This document shows, one piece after another, positions 9,501 through 21,701 of a DNA stretch of 64,000 nucleotides. The position numbers and the translations under genes are program-made. Positions within the stretch are counted from its first letter, which is position 1, and every line of letters starts with the position of its first letter. The notes under the pieces are model-generated. The model worked only from the letters and a program-made list of their open reading frames with translations, was not told where the DNA came from and did no database searches. This DNA comes from Penelope pileata (Eukaryota; Chordata; Aves; Galliformes; Cracidae), in NCBI GenBank assembly GCA_013396635.1, contig WBMW01001708.1, positions 977,110 to 1,041,109 of the forward strand, given 5' to 3'.

Positions 9501-12357
9501 CAACAGCTACTGCATTTTCCATGAGCTGTAAGGCTAACAATTTTTAGTAACAGCGGGCACTAAGTACAAACTGCACTTTATTGCTTCCCACTTGAAGAGT
9601 TTGTGCTGCAAAACAAAATGTTGGTGAATCCTCCTTTAAAAATAACAGGATGCAACAAGTCTGGCTGCTTCCAGGGGAGGAAATATAATGTGCTCTTGCA
9701 GTTGAGTTTCCACCCACATGTTACAGCAATCAGAGTGACCCTGGAAACTGCATAGATCACCGCTGCTTTCTGGAAGTGAAGAACATTTCTTCTCCTGCAA
9801 GCATCCAACAGGTACATGGGACAGTTTGGTGGGAACAAACACAAGACGCTCAACATAGCTTCAACCTCTTGTCGATAAAGCTTCACAGAGAGACTGCAGG
9901 AAGAGCTTGTGTGTGAGAAGCAGTTTACTGTGTTACAGGAAGACCTGTACACTGGCTTCTTCCTGATCAAGCAATAGTGAGAGTGTGACTCAGAGTCCAC
10001 AGAAATCCTCTGCTTCACATGCCTTCCAAAAACACTCTAATGAGGCATAGAGATGGCCAGAGTATGGAGAAAGATGTCTTCATTGGGGCCACTGAAGACA
10101 GGATGAGGTTGAAGGGTTCAAAATCAGTATCACCAAACAGGACAAATAATAGCGTAAGCAAGCTGAAAAATGATCAAATTCTTATCAAGGCTGTCTAAGA
10201 AGGGAGATGCAAGAAAAGGTTAAATAAGGAGGGTAGAGAAGAAAATAAAGGACGGAAAATATTTACCACGGCCTTTGGAACTGGAAAAGGAAGAAGAAAA
10301 AATAAACTTTGCAAGTTAGAGAATCCCTGTAGAGCATCTGATGAGATCACAGCTGGGTCTCATGTGCTTTTTCAAATTTCTGACTTATGTATGTATATAA
10401 GACCATCTGCATACATTATTTTCTATTTCAGAACTAGCCCAAAGTGTGCTCTTAAATAATACATTTTTATCTATACCAATATTTTAAAACAAAGTACTTG
10501 GGTTATTTGTTCCAATCTGTCTGTGGTTCAAATTATGCTGCAGCAGAATGTTTCAGTATGAATTGCATCTGAAATAGAAAATTGTTTTTGCTGCTTTTTC
10601 CCACATTCCAATTCAAAGCAACTCGGCTTACCAGTTGTAATAGATTCTTAAACACATTTATCATCAAAGAATCTTTCCAAGGAGGAAAAGCCAGTAAGTG
10701 GAACACAAATGGACCCTGCTTACAGCATTTCCCAATAGTGTGGCTGTGTACTGTACAAAATATGATGCCAGAAGCATATATCCTCTAATTACATTTTCCT
10801 TATATTTGTGATGAATCAAATGCTCAGCTTAAAAATAGAACAGATTCTTTAAGTACCATAATTAAGCAGAACATGATTCTTGTCATGCCTTTCTCAACAC
10901 AGCCATCCTCCCTGCCATTCATTACACAGGAAAACCCAAACAAAACTCTTGAGACTGCAGAGCATTCCTAAAATAAAAAAGGATTTTTCTTTTCCCATTA
11001 AAGAGCTTGAAGATAGTTATTTCTCAGATGAATAAACCTAGAAATAGCTAAGAGCATCTCCCAAGTCCCGAGTTCATTCTGTTCTAATTTTCATTAAGTG
11101 TCAAATGACAATTAATTATTCACCTGTTTACCTAGCATGGACACAGCCTTCTTCTTTTCTTACTGTGGGGGGCACTAAAAGAACCTGTTACATCCATGTT
11201 GATGACTGCTCTGGATGCAAGAGTACTGAAGAAAAGCCGTATTGTTATTGTGTTGATGTCCTGCCTCTGGGAAGCTCTTGCAACCAGGCAGTTTATTTTA
11301 TGACTTAATTTGTCCAGGCAGAGTGAATTGTGAATGGTTTCTTGGTTGTCAGGAGTGAGAGTTTGATTTGTTGTTTTTTTTTTCCTAAACGTCTCCCTAC
11401 ACAATGGAAGTTTTATAAAAACTATTAAGAACTCAGATTAGGAGGGTAGCTGGATTCCATAGCATAAATATTTCTTTCTTTAGGAATTGATTTGCAAAGC
11501 CCCATGACTTACTGTTTTTAAGAGAGAACAAAAAGGATGTACTTGACATTCCTTACTGGCTGCCTCAAAAGAAAAGTTTATCTAACCTGTTGCTGTCACA
11601 AAATACCCAGTCCATTAGTAAAACCGTCAAAGGTACACGGGTTTTCAGATCTAAATTACCCACCCCAGGGCACTGTTACAAAACTCTTATTAATTAATTA
11701 GAAGATAAGTCTTCATTTCAAGATCAGGTTTAGCAATAAAGGGTAAATTGCACCACATCCTAACAAAAAGCGTCTGTAGTTACAGAGAATATAGTTAAAA
11801 GGCACCATCAGACCCATTAGTAATTAAAAAAAAAAATGGGGTTAAGTTAATTAAATTGCAGAATGGAACATGCTGGTTATCCTAGAGAGGTGAGAGTGTC
11901 TGAGATCTTTAGCAGTGTTTCATCTCTGTAGTAACAATTGTCATATTAGTTTTATGGACCAGAGGAGAGAAGTAATTTTCTAGTAAGTCTAAGCTGTGAG
12001 CTAAACTTCTGATCCTTGCCACTGTGACCTGAAGTCATGTGTTTCATGTACTGTAACTCCACATATGGCACCATGCACATCTCTTTTGATCTTGCAGAAC
12101 AGAGCAAAGGCCTAATTTTTCCCTCATTTACATTCATGAAATATGGAACATATTTCAGCTTTAACTTCCAGCAGCACCCTCTACCTTGCTGTATATTGCA
12201 AGCACACACACATCTCCCTGTGAGACCCTGCTATGATGCCAGCTGCTGGCTTTACTTCTGAGGAGGTGCTCCTCAGGATGGAGAACACACAGGGCTGTGA
12301 GGTGAGTAGAAAGGTAGGCTGGGAGCTGCTCTAACCTCTTTCTTTAATAAGCATTAC
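9501..12357. other. Unique non-coding DNA with one unassigned open frame
   Basis: No repeat was recognised. A 146-codon open frame lies on the minus strand at 9578-10018. Its translation is rich in Ser and Cys and shows no domain I recognise. On that strand a TTTTGCAG acceptor-like string occurs near its end, but such strings are common. AT-rich sequence at 11640-11890 contains TTAATTAATTA and further TAAT homeodomain-type cores with little simple repeat, which gives it the look of conserved non-coding DNA. That is an impression only. Confidence 0.45.
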
Positions 12358-12378
12358 TTTTTTTTTTTTTTTTTTTTT
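12358..12378. repeat. Poly(T) run, 21 bases
   Basis: An uninterrupted T tract with no retroposed sequence recognised on either side. Confidence 0.95.
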
Positions 12379-14329
12379 AAGAACAACTCCTAACATTGGT
12401 ATTTTGTGTATTTTCTGTAGTAGATACAGTGTCAGGGAGGATTGTATTTGTCAGGTGTTTAATAGGCACGTCTGAAGATTTTATCACCCAATCCTAATCC
12501 TTCAGAGATCAAGGAGAAACCCCAAGTACTTAACTATTTCTGATAGTCTTCGGGATCTTTATGGTTCTAGCATTTGTACTCAGACATTGTGACGTATTAC
12601 AATAAGAACACAATGAGGCTGGACTTGGCTCACATGGAAGACAGCATGGAGGGTGACTGATATTTTGCCCTTACCCGGATCTTTTCCTGAACACAGACTG
12701 TCTTACTGGAACAAGGTTGTCAAGGCTTAGCTTGGTCAGCTTTCTTAACATTCAGAATCTCATTATTTATGTACATTGTGACAGAGCAGAATATGTCTCT
12801 AATGTGTCATTCCCCATTTCCTCTATTTGCACAGCACTAGTCCAGAAATTTCTTCAAATAAGCGATATTTTAACATGGAATCATAAAAAAAAAAAAGAAA
12901 GAAAGAAAAAAAAAACCCTTAGACACAGAATTGGGAGTACCTTGGCTGTTCCTGACACAAGTTTGTCCACCATGTCTTCTGTTAAAGAAATCCAGCAGCG
13001 AAGATTCCTTAATCTCTCCATACAAATTGTCAATCTCAATCTGAGAGCTCTGAGGGAAAATTCATTGCTGAGAAAGAAAACAAATCATTAAAAGATACCT
13101 AAATGTTGGGTAAGGAATCTTTCTTAAAATGAATAACTTCCTTGTGACATATTTGTTTTGGTTAAAAAATAAACATTAATTGAAATAAATTAAAAAAAGA
13201 ACACAAAAGGTCTCTGTAGTTGTAACAAAACAGAGAAATGGAAATGAATGTATTTATAACAAGGAAGCAATCAGAGACAGCTCATTTTCTAAAATCTTTT
13301 TTTCTATAATCACAGCTGCATGAAATATGTATGCAAAAGCCCAATGCTTTTCTCAGAAAACAATTTATTTCTTGCTAGGACAGTAAATTATGCTCACTGC
13401 TACTTTTGAAAAAAGCTTTAAAGAGAAAGGGAAGAAATGATGTATTCCAGAGATCTCAGTCTGTTGGTTCTGACTGCACTGTGTGTTGTCTTTGCATCTT
13501 TATTGTGCCTTTAATAAACATTGACTCAATTTGGCAGGCAAAATTTAACTTCTCCTTGAATTTGCTCTAAAATATCTCTGAGAGTAACAGTGAAAAACAT
13601 CTCCTTTATCTCTCTCCCCACATGTGGGGTGGTATGTATGTCAACATGGGCATACATGTGCACTTCACTCGTGCACATACATAAGCAGTGCTATTTGTGC
13701 TAAGGTGCTAAAAAAAAATTGTTAACATAAACATCTCAATGATTTGTTTAGGTACTCAAGTGGCAATAAAACACACATTCATATAATCTGATACTTTTTG
13801 CTTTCAAGAGTACCTTCAAGAAACTCATTCAGACCTGATGCTAGCAGAGGCTGAATGCTTAAGCATCTTCCTTTCTGTAAAAATTGATTCCTGAGGCATA
13901 TTGGAAAATCTCTCTAGAGATGGCATGCCACATTAACATATCACTTGGCCATACCACTGTAAAGGATCCAGTGAGATTTCCCGATACTCTGGACAATATG
14001 GGTCTGCTCATTGCTGATCAACAGGCGCATGTAAAAGAAAAAGCCACTGTAAAATCTTTAGAGCTTCAGCATACAACATGATAAGTATATGTATTAAAAA
14101 AAACTCATCTTAACACCTTTTTTTAATTTATAGTCTTCTAGATGATATTATAACAGGGCTACATATGCCTTGGAAAATGCTGTATAGTTCTGAACTCAGA
14201 AATTTGTGATAAAAATAACTATGTGCTGAATAGCACCTGGTGGTGCTCCTGGTAAGGGTGGAGAAAGGTAAAAGACAATATGTATAACAAACCTCTGATG
14301 CTTCTTTTCTCACATCACACACAAAAAGA
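12379..14329. other. Unique non-coding DNA with an A-rich tract
   Basis: An A/G tract (A12 followed by GAAAGAAAG and A10) occupies 12885-12916. The 124-codon open frame at 12717-13091 runs straight through this tract and has a Lys-rich artefactual middle. An inverted repeat AGCACC-TGGT-GGTGCT is at 14232-14247. No gene was recognised. Confidence 0.55.
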
Positions 14330-14395
14330 GCAGGGGGGTTGGAACTGGATGATCTTTAAGGTCCCTTGCAACCCAAGCCATTCTATGATTCTACG
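14330..14395 (+). mobile_element. CR1 LINE 3' tail
   Basis: GGTTGGAACTGGATGATC, TTTAAGGTCCCTTGCAACCC and ATTCTATGATTCTACGG form the classic avian CR1 3' terminus in sense orientation. Only the last 65 or so bases are present, a severe 5' truncation typical of CR1. Confidence 0.93.
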
Positions 14396-15199
14396 GTACT
14401 GCCAATAAAATTATTAAAATCATTGCTGCAGCAACATAATTAAAAAATACTGCAACTTGCAGGATTTACACATCTAACTTGCCTAACATTCCATGTGAAT
14501 ATAAACGTTACAGGTGAGTGTTATTGTAAAACTTGTTCATACCATGTAAGCTGCCCAGTTCTTTGACAAGTGTCCTGCACAGTTAAGCACCACTCTTAAA
14601 GGCAGTATAACAGATCAAGAGATGGGAAGCTTGAAGGTTGCTGTCAGAGAAGAAAGGGTAGACAGGAAATTTTAAGTGATTTTGTAAAAAAGAAGGATGA
14701 AAAATAGAGAAAGGAAAAATAACAGATGTATAGAATAGAGAAAAGAAACACAGAGAAAGGAAATGTCAGAGGGAGAGAGTGGAAGAAGTTCCAAGAGCAA
14801 AAGTAAACAGGAATGATTAAGAATATGGGCAAGAAGAAACTTTGCCAAACAAATAGTTTAAAAAGAAATAGACAAACCTTTTCATCCCCCATGACCTTTC
14901 TGGGAAAAACACAAGAATGGGAGAGGGATGTTTCCATCCCTATTCGCAAAACAAGTTTATCTCTTTTTTTCCTCCTTCCACAAAGAAATCCATCCCAGTC
15001 ATCCTCAACTCCATGAAAAAACTGCCCTCTCTTGAGAAATCACCACAAAGATTGTAACTTATTCATAACAAGGTAGATCACAGGTGGTGTTTTGCAGCTG
15101 CTTACTTTTCCATCTCTGTAATGCTGCCCTAAATTTGGGGTCACCCCTTTCACACTCTGTGAAGAAAGTAACCATAGTATGGATAAAGCACTAACTTAG
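14396..15199. other. Unique non-coding DNA
   Basis: A purine-rich segment at about 14640-14800 (repeated AGAGAAAGGAAA-like words) gives a Ser/Phe-rich antisense open frame at 14644-14949 that is a composition artefact. Nothing else was recognised. Confidence 0.55.
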
Positions 15200-15545
15200 C
15201 ATCATGAGCACGGAGAATAGCTGCACATTAATTCACTCCAATAGGGTGCTTGGAAAGCCTGACAACGCTGTCAATTGACAGAAAAGCGGAATGACTCTCA
15301 GGAAAGAGTTTGTTTTATGTTTTGCTGTTACATTATTGCACATAGCGACCAGTCTCGAACCAATGAAACAAGAACGTCCAATCCTAGATTAAACACTTCC
15401 TTCCTACCAATAAAATAACTTCACCTGGAGTCAGGCTGACGTTTTCTGAAAACACTGCTTAGTGTGATTCAGGTCACAATCAGCAGCATCATCAATCACT
15501 CAGCTCATATGCATTTCCTCACCTTGGATCATGCTGTGATCGTTA
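15200..15545. promoter_or_regulatory. Candidate conserved regulatory element with a MEIS-type palindrome
   Basis: A perfect 14-bp palindrome CTGTCAATTGACAG (15268-15281) contains two inverted MEIS/PKNOX/TGIF cores (CTGTCA and TGACAG). A PBX-type ATCAATCA lies at 15491-15498. The interval keeps several CpG dinucleotides in an otherwise CpG-poor region and lacks simple repeats and TE sequence. MEIS and PBX proteins act together in developmental enhancers. The call is inference from motifs and sequence texture, and alignment to other birds and mammals would settle it. Confidence 0.3.
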
Positions 15546-18500
15546 GAATCAAATATTCAGAAATCATTAAAAATATCAGAATAAGCCCTTTCCAGTAACG
15601 GAAGAGATCACAGAACAGCAGTGAGATATAGCAGTATTATCTGTCAAGGAAATGTGAAAGGGCAGAAAACATTAAGGGAACGTGCTGAACGTGAAGAAAA
15701 AACATGGGAATTTGAAGGCGCTGCTATTTAATCTTGATTTTGACAATTATTTCCAGTTTTTCTACATTGTTTCCCACATTCAGGGTAGTTGTACCTATCT
15801 TTTGGCAAAGCAAGCCAAACCCATACGAGAATTACAATTCTTTCCCCTAAGAGAGCACTTTCCACCACCATTGCACCTAGCTCCCATCAAGAGGTACTGG
15901 TGCTCATATACTTCAGCAGCTGTTTGTACTATGGAGTGAAGGAATCGATCTGTGATGGTTCAAGTCTTTCTTCTAAGATCTCAGATGATCACTGACAATC
16001 ACCCCTTTAGATTTTTCCCCAGTGGGGACATACTGTTCCTGTTTTCTCCATGCCGTCTGCCCACCCTAATTAGTGTCTCCCTGAAAGTGCTGGCGGATTA
16101 TAAAATACATGCTAAAGGTTAAGTAATACATAATAAACAACTGCCTCCGCAAACATTTTAAGCCATGAATAAGCATGAGAAAAGTTTCTGGTGGTTTATC
16201 AAGTTTAACAGCTGTGTCCCACTCAAGCTGAAGAAAAACTGTAGTAATGCCAGTCTGAAAATGAAAGCTCCCTGGTCATCTATCCTCACCATGGTTGCCA
16301 TCTATCCTGAGAGTAAGACAAGTTCAGACATTCTTCAGTACTCAGAGCTGACCCTGAGCATTCTTGCAGTGACAAAGTAAACCAATTTCTGTAGCACATT
16401 GTGTGCTCCTAGCAAATGTGAACAGAGACTTAAGAATCTGTGCTTTTGTCACCCTAAGAGTGGGCTATAGCAGTTCAGATTGAATGAAAACTCTAATTCT
16501 CTTCTGATTTGCAAGCTGGAGAATGAATGTTCATCTAAAAACTTTCCCACCGGCAGCTGCACTGTGGTTTGTGAACTGTCAGCTGCTATTACCAAACCTT
16601 CAGAGACAGAACCCTAAAAAGAGTCAAGATGATGTCTGGGCATAACCCTGTAAACACTAATTACATGGAACCTACCAGTGAGATATAGGGAGTGAGGGGT
16701 GGTATCTCAGCCAGCTTCATACCCCTGTAGCATAGACACAAGACAGTAAAGGTGAACTGTACTTTTATCTGCAATCCTAATAGATGAAGAGAAAAATGAT
16801 GCAGTTGATTTATTTTAGATACTTACTCTATGAAGGAAGGCAGAATTCATACCCTGTATTATACTGACACCACTACTCTTGCTAACTTCAGTCAACTGGT
16901 TCATCTACATTGCCGTGCCTACACTACTACTATTGTACTGCTCATGGCTAAATTTCATATAGACAGAGTAATTGCTAGTCTATGTCTCAGAAATGCCCTC
17001 TCCCCACTTACCAGCTTGGGAATGGCAGGAGAAACAAATAAGGTAAAAAATGCAACATCACTGTAGGTAGTATGTTTCTTGAAGGAGAATTAAAAATCCA
17101 TATGAATTATAGAACATAAGAATGAGCTACTATAAATTCATCTGAGATACCATTCAAGACTTAGCAGGTAGCAAAATCACTTTACCTCGAATTCTCCTCT
17201 TACTTCAATAATTTTTAATGCAAACAGCACCTTGCATAATCATTTTCTTGTAAAGCTGGCTTCTGGCTTTAGGGACCAAGTCATATTTATAAAAGGAGGG
17301 AAGACTGGGGAAAACAAGATCAAAAAGGATTTACGGAGCAAGGCAAGCCCTACTCTTTAAAGGCATCCTGCTGGAAGGGATGCAATGTTCTGTGTTTATG
17401 GCAGACCGCTGAAGTTGGGTCTTCATTATTTGGCTTTCACACAGCACTCAGGATCCTCTGGAGTAAGCCCTTAGACAGAAACATTTTACCTAGAGGAGAT
17501 CTGAGATGGAAAACTGCTGCATCCAACCTGCCACAGCAGGCCTGGATCCTCCAGAATTTTGCTGGGAATACACAGTTCCCTGTCAGGGAGGCACTGAACC
17601 ACTCAAAAGCTGAACTGGACCCCAACTGCCACTCCCAAAATATTCACAAATCAAACGTTTGCCATGTATGGGGAGAAGCAATACAAACATTGTGCCATTA
17701 AATCTAATTACACTCAAACGAGAACACAGAAGCGTGCAGTTTTCAAATACTCAGTCCTCACAGACCAATGAATATTGTCCCACATTATTTTCTCCTCTCA
17801 GGAGAAAAGGTTAAGCATCCATTTGATTGACATACATCCTCATGAGAACAGCACAGCAATACAGAAACATGAACAGACAGTGTTTAGTGCTGTATTTTAA
17901 AGTCATGCCAAAAATGTAGGCACAGAAGTGCACTTGAAAGACAGTGAGGTGAGTCAGACATTCAGCAATTACATTGTACTTAAAATGAGTGAACAGGTTG
18001 CTGCTGGGAGGTCATGCGAGATCGCTTTGTCAAGCAGTGTTAAATGAAGCAGTTGCCTTGTGTCTTTCTTCAGAGCTGTTCTGTGAAACACAGCACTTAG
18101 TAATTTAAAGGTGAAATGAAGAATAAGGCAAAAAGTTTCAGGAAGCAAAGCCTGATCATGTCCATTTGATTTCCTTTGCAAGGCCACGGGCAAAAAAGAG
18201 ATGAAAGAAGATTTTCCATGTAAGTCATGCTCCAGCTCTCTGCTGAAGGGTGAAGAGGGACTCTGAGGTTCTTGTGCAGGATCTTTGCACAGCAGTGAGG
18301 CTTGATTTCTGTGCACTGAGCTCTGATTCCAGCATCCACTCGCAAGCAGAGCATCCTGGATGCTGAACGTGTCCCAGTTTCTCCGCTGCAGGTGTGATAC
18401 TGGTATCAAAAACATGATGCAACATATATCATAGAAACCTTTTTATATTGAGTGAGACGTTCAGCACACACAAAGTCTACCCTGGTGTTTCCATACTCAA

Positions 18501-19089
18501 AGTGCATTTTGGACAAGTTTTCATCTTGTCTCACCATTTTCCCTGTCTTTCTTCAGTTTAACCACTCCCAGCACGCGACATGAGTGCAAGAGATTGTGCT
18601 CTCCCTCATACACCAAATGAGGAGATCATTTGAAAAACAGATTGGTCAAGCAGTGTCTTACAACCTTGACATGAGGTACCATCTGCAGTTCATATGCAGT
18701 GTACTCTGTTTCGGTTGGTTGTCTTATGCAGCTGTAGATGCCCTAACCTGTGTCCAGTGCTTGTTCTGGGCCTCCCAAAAATCACTGTCACCTCCAGGTA
18801 TCTTCTCCTTCATGCAGTGCATTTGTTTTTAGTTTGTGTTTAATTCGTTTCAACAAGCAGAACAGCAGCTTTTTGGCAATGTTTTGCTCGGAATGGCACA
18901 TGTACACAATGCAGCAACGGCGCTTGTGCAGAGACAAGGATCTGATACTGGTCGCTCAGAGATGTCCACCCAGTGTGAAAGTTACAGTCCAGAACAGCTT
19001 AGCATATTTAAATACCACTAACTTTAAGCTGAACGCTCACAGGGTTTAAAAAGCACCACAAGAACTGAGACAACCCTACAGTTCGTCCT
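15546..19089. other. Unique non-coding DNA
   Basis: Several open frames of 60 to 148 codons on both strands, often overlapping each other in different frames (for example 17969-18415 minus). None has a recognisable motif, and overlapping frames on the same strand argue for chance. No repeat was recognised. Confidence 0.5.
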
Positions 19090-19370
19090 TTGTGGCTGCA
19101 GTGAAAGTGCCTGATAGCATTTGCCCTTTAATGGAATTTCAAAAGCCTTTGGAATTCCTTAAAGAAACAAAATACAATCAACAGAAAATAAAGCTGCACT
19201 TTCAATTAACGAGAACAGTTAATTCTAATTGTAAAGCTCACACATTTTTCAAAAGAAGAGATATAATTTTGCCTTAATTGCTATGTGCATTGAATAGGCA
19301 ATTAAAAATGTATTAAATTTAGACCCACGGATAACAAAGAGCAAATTCCTGTCCCGAACAGATTACAGTT
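19090..19370. promoter_or_regulatory. Candidate conserved non-coding element rich in homeodomain cores
   Basis: Within about 100 bases there are five TAATT-type cores: CAATTA 19203-19208, TTAATT 19219-19224, TAATTG 19226-19231, TTAATTG 19274-19280 and CAATTA 19299-19304. A SOX/TCF-like AACAAAG follows near 19333-19339. The sequence is AT-rich without being a simple repeat and matches no TE that I know. This texture is typical of deeply conserved developmental enhancers, but conservation cannot be seen from one sequence. Confidence 0.3.
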
Positions 19371-19374
19371 GTGA

Positions 19375-19881
19375 ATGTGTCTCTGTTTTTACTTTAAAAC
19401 CAATAAAGGGGCTCCCTGGGCATATTTCCTGGTTCCACCATTGTTGTCACCACAGATAAGATATCAGCCTTTCCATTACAAACAGCTGATATTCGAGGGG
19501 GGGAAAGGGGAGCAACTAAATGTTCCCACAGGCAGAACTCTGCCATTGCTCAGCACAGAAGAGCTGGCTCTGAGATGCTCTAACAGCCACTGGATTGCTG
19601 GGCTCCCCTTCACCTGCTGCACTGCAGGGCTGAGCCCAAGAACTTACCCAAGGCTGAGGACTGTGCTGCTTCTGAGGTGCAGATGCTCTCCCTATCAGAA
19701 ATATGCCCCTTTACCCCACCACACTGATGTATGCTTTAACCTGCTGGAGGGACCACCTTATGGCTGCACAGATTTGGTAGGAAGAAAGAATTCATTTGAT
19801 TTCTCATACTATCCTCTTGTCTCAGCCCTGCAAACGCTGAACACATCAGCCAGCTTCACAGAGGAACTTGCTGCCTCTTGA
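19375..19881 (+). other. Unassigned 168-codon open reading frame, doubtful as a gene
   Basis: This is one of the longest open frames not explained by a transposon. The translation starts MCLCFYFKTNK, is Leu-, Ser- and Cys-rich, and has no signal peptide, membrane segment, repeat or domain that I recognise. The local DNA from about 19500 on is less AT-rich than its neighbours, which lengthens open frames by chance. It includes a G-rich string at 19495-19511. No promoter or clear splice sites were seen. I list it only because of its length. A chance frame or part of a non-coding transcript is more likely than a real protein. Confidence 0.12.
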
Positions 19882-20647
19882 AGTAGAGCAGACAAGCCCT
19901 GGAGAGCTGTGTTCTGTTCTGCTACACAGTATTATCATGGGGTGAATTTACATGTAAATCCATTTGCGTTACTATTTATTTGCAAAGCAAGAGCAGCATA
20001 TGAAAAACAATAGTCACAGCAGCATGCACTTTGCAAACTGGGATATTTTCTGTATGCCAGCTCCATCCCTCGTGTTCCCTTAAATCCTGCAAGCCTCCAA
20101 CACCATTTCTCAGTTAAAGAAACCAAGGCTCTCAGAAGTCACTAATAAGAGATATAATCAGCAATTCCTAAAGATTACTAAAGATAGAAAGGATAGTAAA
20201 TGAAAGACAGCCCCCAGGACCCAAAGTTACGGATGTCCATCACTCTGGCCAACAACACTGCAGGGCCAGTAGAGGTGTGGAAGTCTGCAATCTGGGCCTT
20301 ACTGCTCTCTGTTCATAAAAATGCTCAGACACAAATTTCTTTCTCTGAACATTTACCAGCATTAATGCAGATTATAATATTCTTCTAGATATTTTTCTGT
20401 TCATGCAACCCAGTGAGTTTTAGACACACCTGAAGTAAATAGGTGACATTATACACAGAGGATTTAAAAAACAAAGCAAAGCAGTAATTACGTTTTTCTC
20501 ATTAGGTCTGTACTCGGGAAAGCACAAAGCGTGTATTTCATTTATTGTGATTTATCATGCAAATAAACTTATTCCATCAAGACATCTTTACCTGAACTGC
20601 TCACGTGCCTAGAGCTAAGACAGCAGGAGCTGGCTAGAAGTAAGACT
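19882..20647. other. Unique non-coding DNA
   Basis: Nothing recognised beyond short chance open frames. Confidence 0.55.
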
Positions 20648-20700
20648 GATCAGGTGCTTAAAGGTAAGCACATTTAAGTGCCTGGCCACTTTGGGGCCTT
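20648..20700 (+). repeat. Possible relic of an ancient amniote interspersed repeat
   Basis: GGTAAGCACATTTAAGTGCC followed by a GGGGCC string resembles a motif (TAAGCACnTnnTTAAGTGC, then GGGGCC) that recurs in old interspersed repeats of reptiles and birds. The match is short, and I cannot name the family with confidence. Confidence 0.25.
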
Positions 20701-21483
20701 TTCGTAAATCAGTTGTGGAAACCAAATTCATTAGGATTTAGTCTTTATTGATTTCTTGCCAGGACAATTTATAGAGCTACAGAACCCATAACTTCATACA
20801 GAGATTCTTGTAGAACTAATAGAGGAGTGAAAGACAGTTAGAAAGGGTCCCTGTGCTGATGGATGAGACAGATAAGTAGCTCTGGCTCCTGCCTGTCTCT
20901 CAGATAGTTCGCTTAGCTTTCCGGAAGAGTTAGTGATGTGGACTCTGGAACTGTTCACAGGTCAGTCATTACCTAAGGGATAGCAGGAGACCAACTCTGT
21001 TAATAGGATGTTATTGCCTGGAGCTGTGACAACAGACCATGATGGAGAGAGCAGCAGGGTTTGCTCCGGGGTCTCTGACCAATCAGATGAAAGTACTGCT
21101 ATGGAATGATTAACAAGAGTCTTTACAAATACAAACAACATTGCTTCTCGAGTCCATTTGCACAGGTCTGTCTTTTAAACAGTTCATTTCTATGATATCC
21201 AAAACCAGCACCCAGCCTGAAAGTCACCTAGTGCCATAAATAACCAAACTGTCAGGTCCCTTAGGCCTCAAACAATTATTCATGGCAAAGCAACTAACCT
21301 GCAGGGATATTTGAGCTGTTTTCGGGTGTTGATGGTAACTATGAGTAAAAAACCACCATATATTAGTGAAAACCTCAGCTATGTAAATTAGGGGGGGTAA
21401 TATTACTGAGAAGGCTCCCTACAGCTCCAACACATTTATGTTTTGTGTACATGCCATTTCTCATAATTTGGTGTATAAACAAA
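20701..21483. other. Unique non-coding DNA
   Basis: Nothing recognised. A run of seven G lies near 21391. Confidence 0.55.
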
Positions 21484-21701
21484 CAAGATTAGACGTTAAG
21501 CAGGAATTTTTTACTCGGAGGATGGTGAGGCCCTGGCGCAGGCTGCCCAGAGAAGGTGTGGATGTCTCATCCCTGGGTTCAAGGCCAAGCTGGGTGGGCT
21601 CTGGGCAGCCTGATCTAGTGATTGGTAGCTCTGCTTATGGCAGGAGGTTGGAGCTGGACAGCCTTCAGGGTCCCTTTCAACCATTCGATGACTCTATGAT
21701 A
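21484..21701 (+). mobile_element. CR1 LINE fragment, end of ORF2 plus 3' UTR
   Basis: Sense CR1: GCAGGAATTTTTTACTCGGA, GGATGGTGAGGCCCTGGCGC, CAGGCTGCCCAGAGAAGG, GGTTCAAGGCCAAGCTGGGT, GGAGGTTGGAGCTGGACAGC, ending in CAACCATTCGATGACTCTAT. The translation keeps a decayed ORF2 C-terminus (FFTRRMVRPWRRLPREGVD). The 3' octamer tail is short and mutated. It is moderately diverged. Confidence 0.92.

Noticed and set aside
12240..12310. Strong splice-donor-like GAGGTGAGTAG near 12299, possibly ending an exon
   Set aside because: No open frame in phase, no paired acceptor and no recognisable protein. Such donor strings are frequent.
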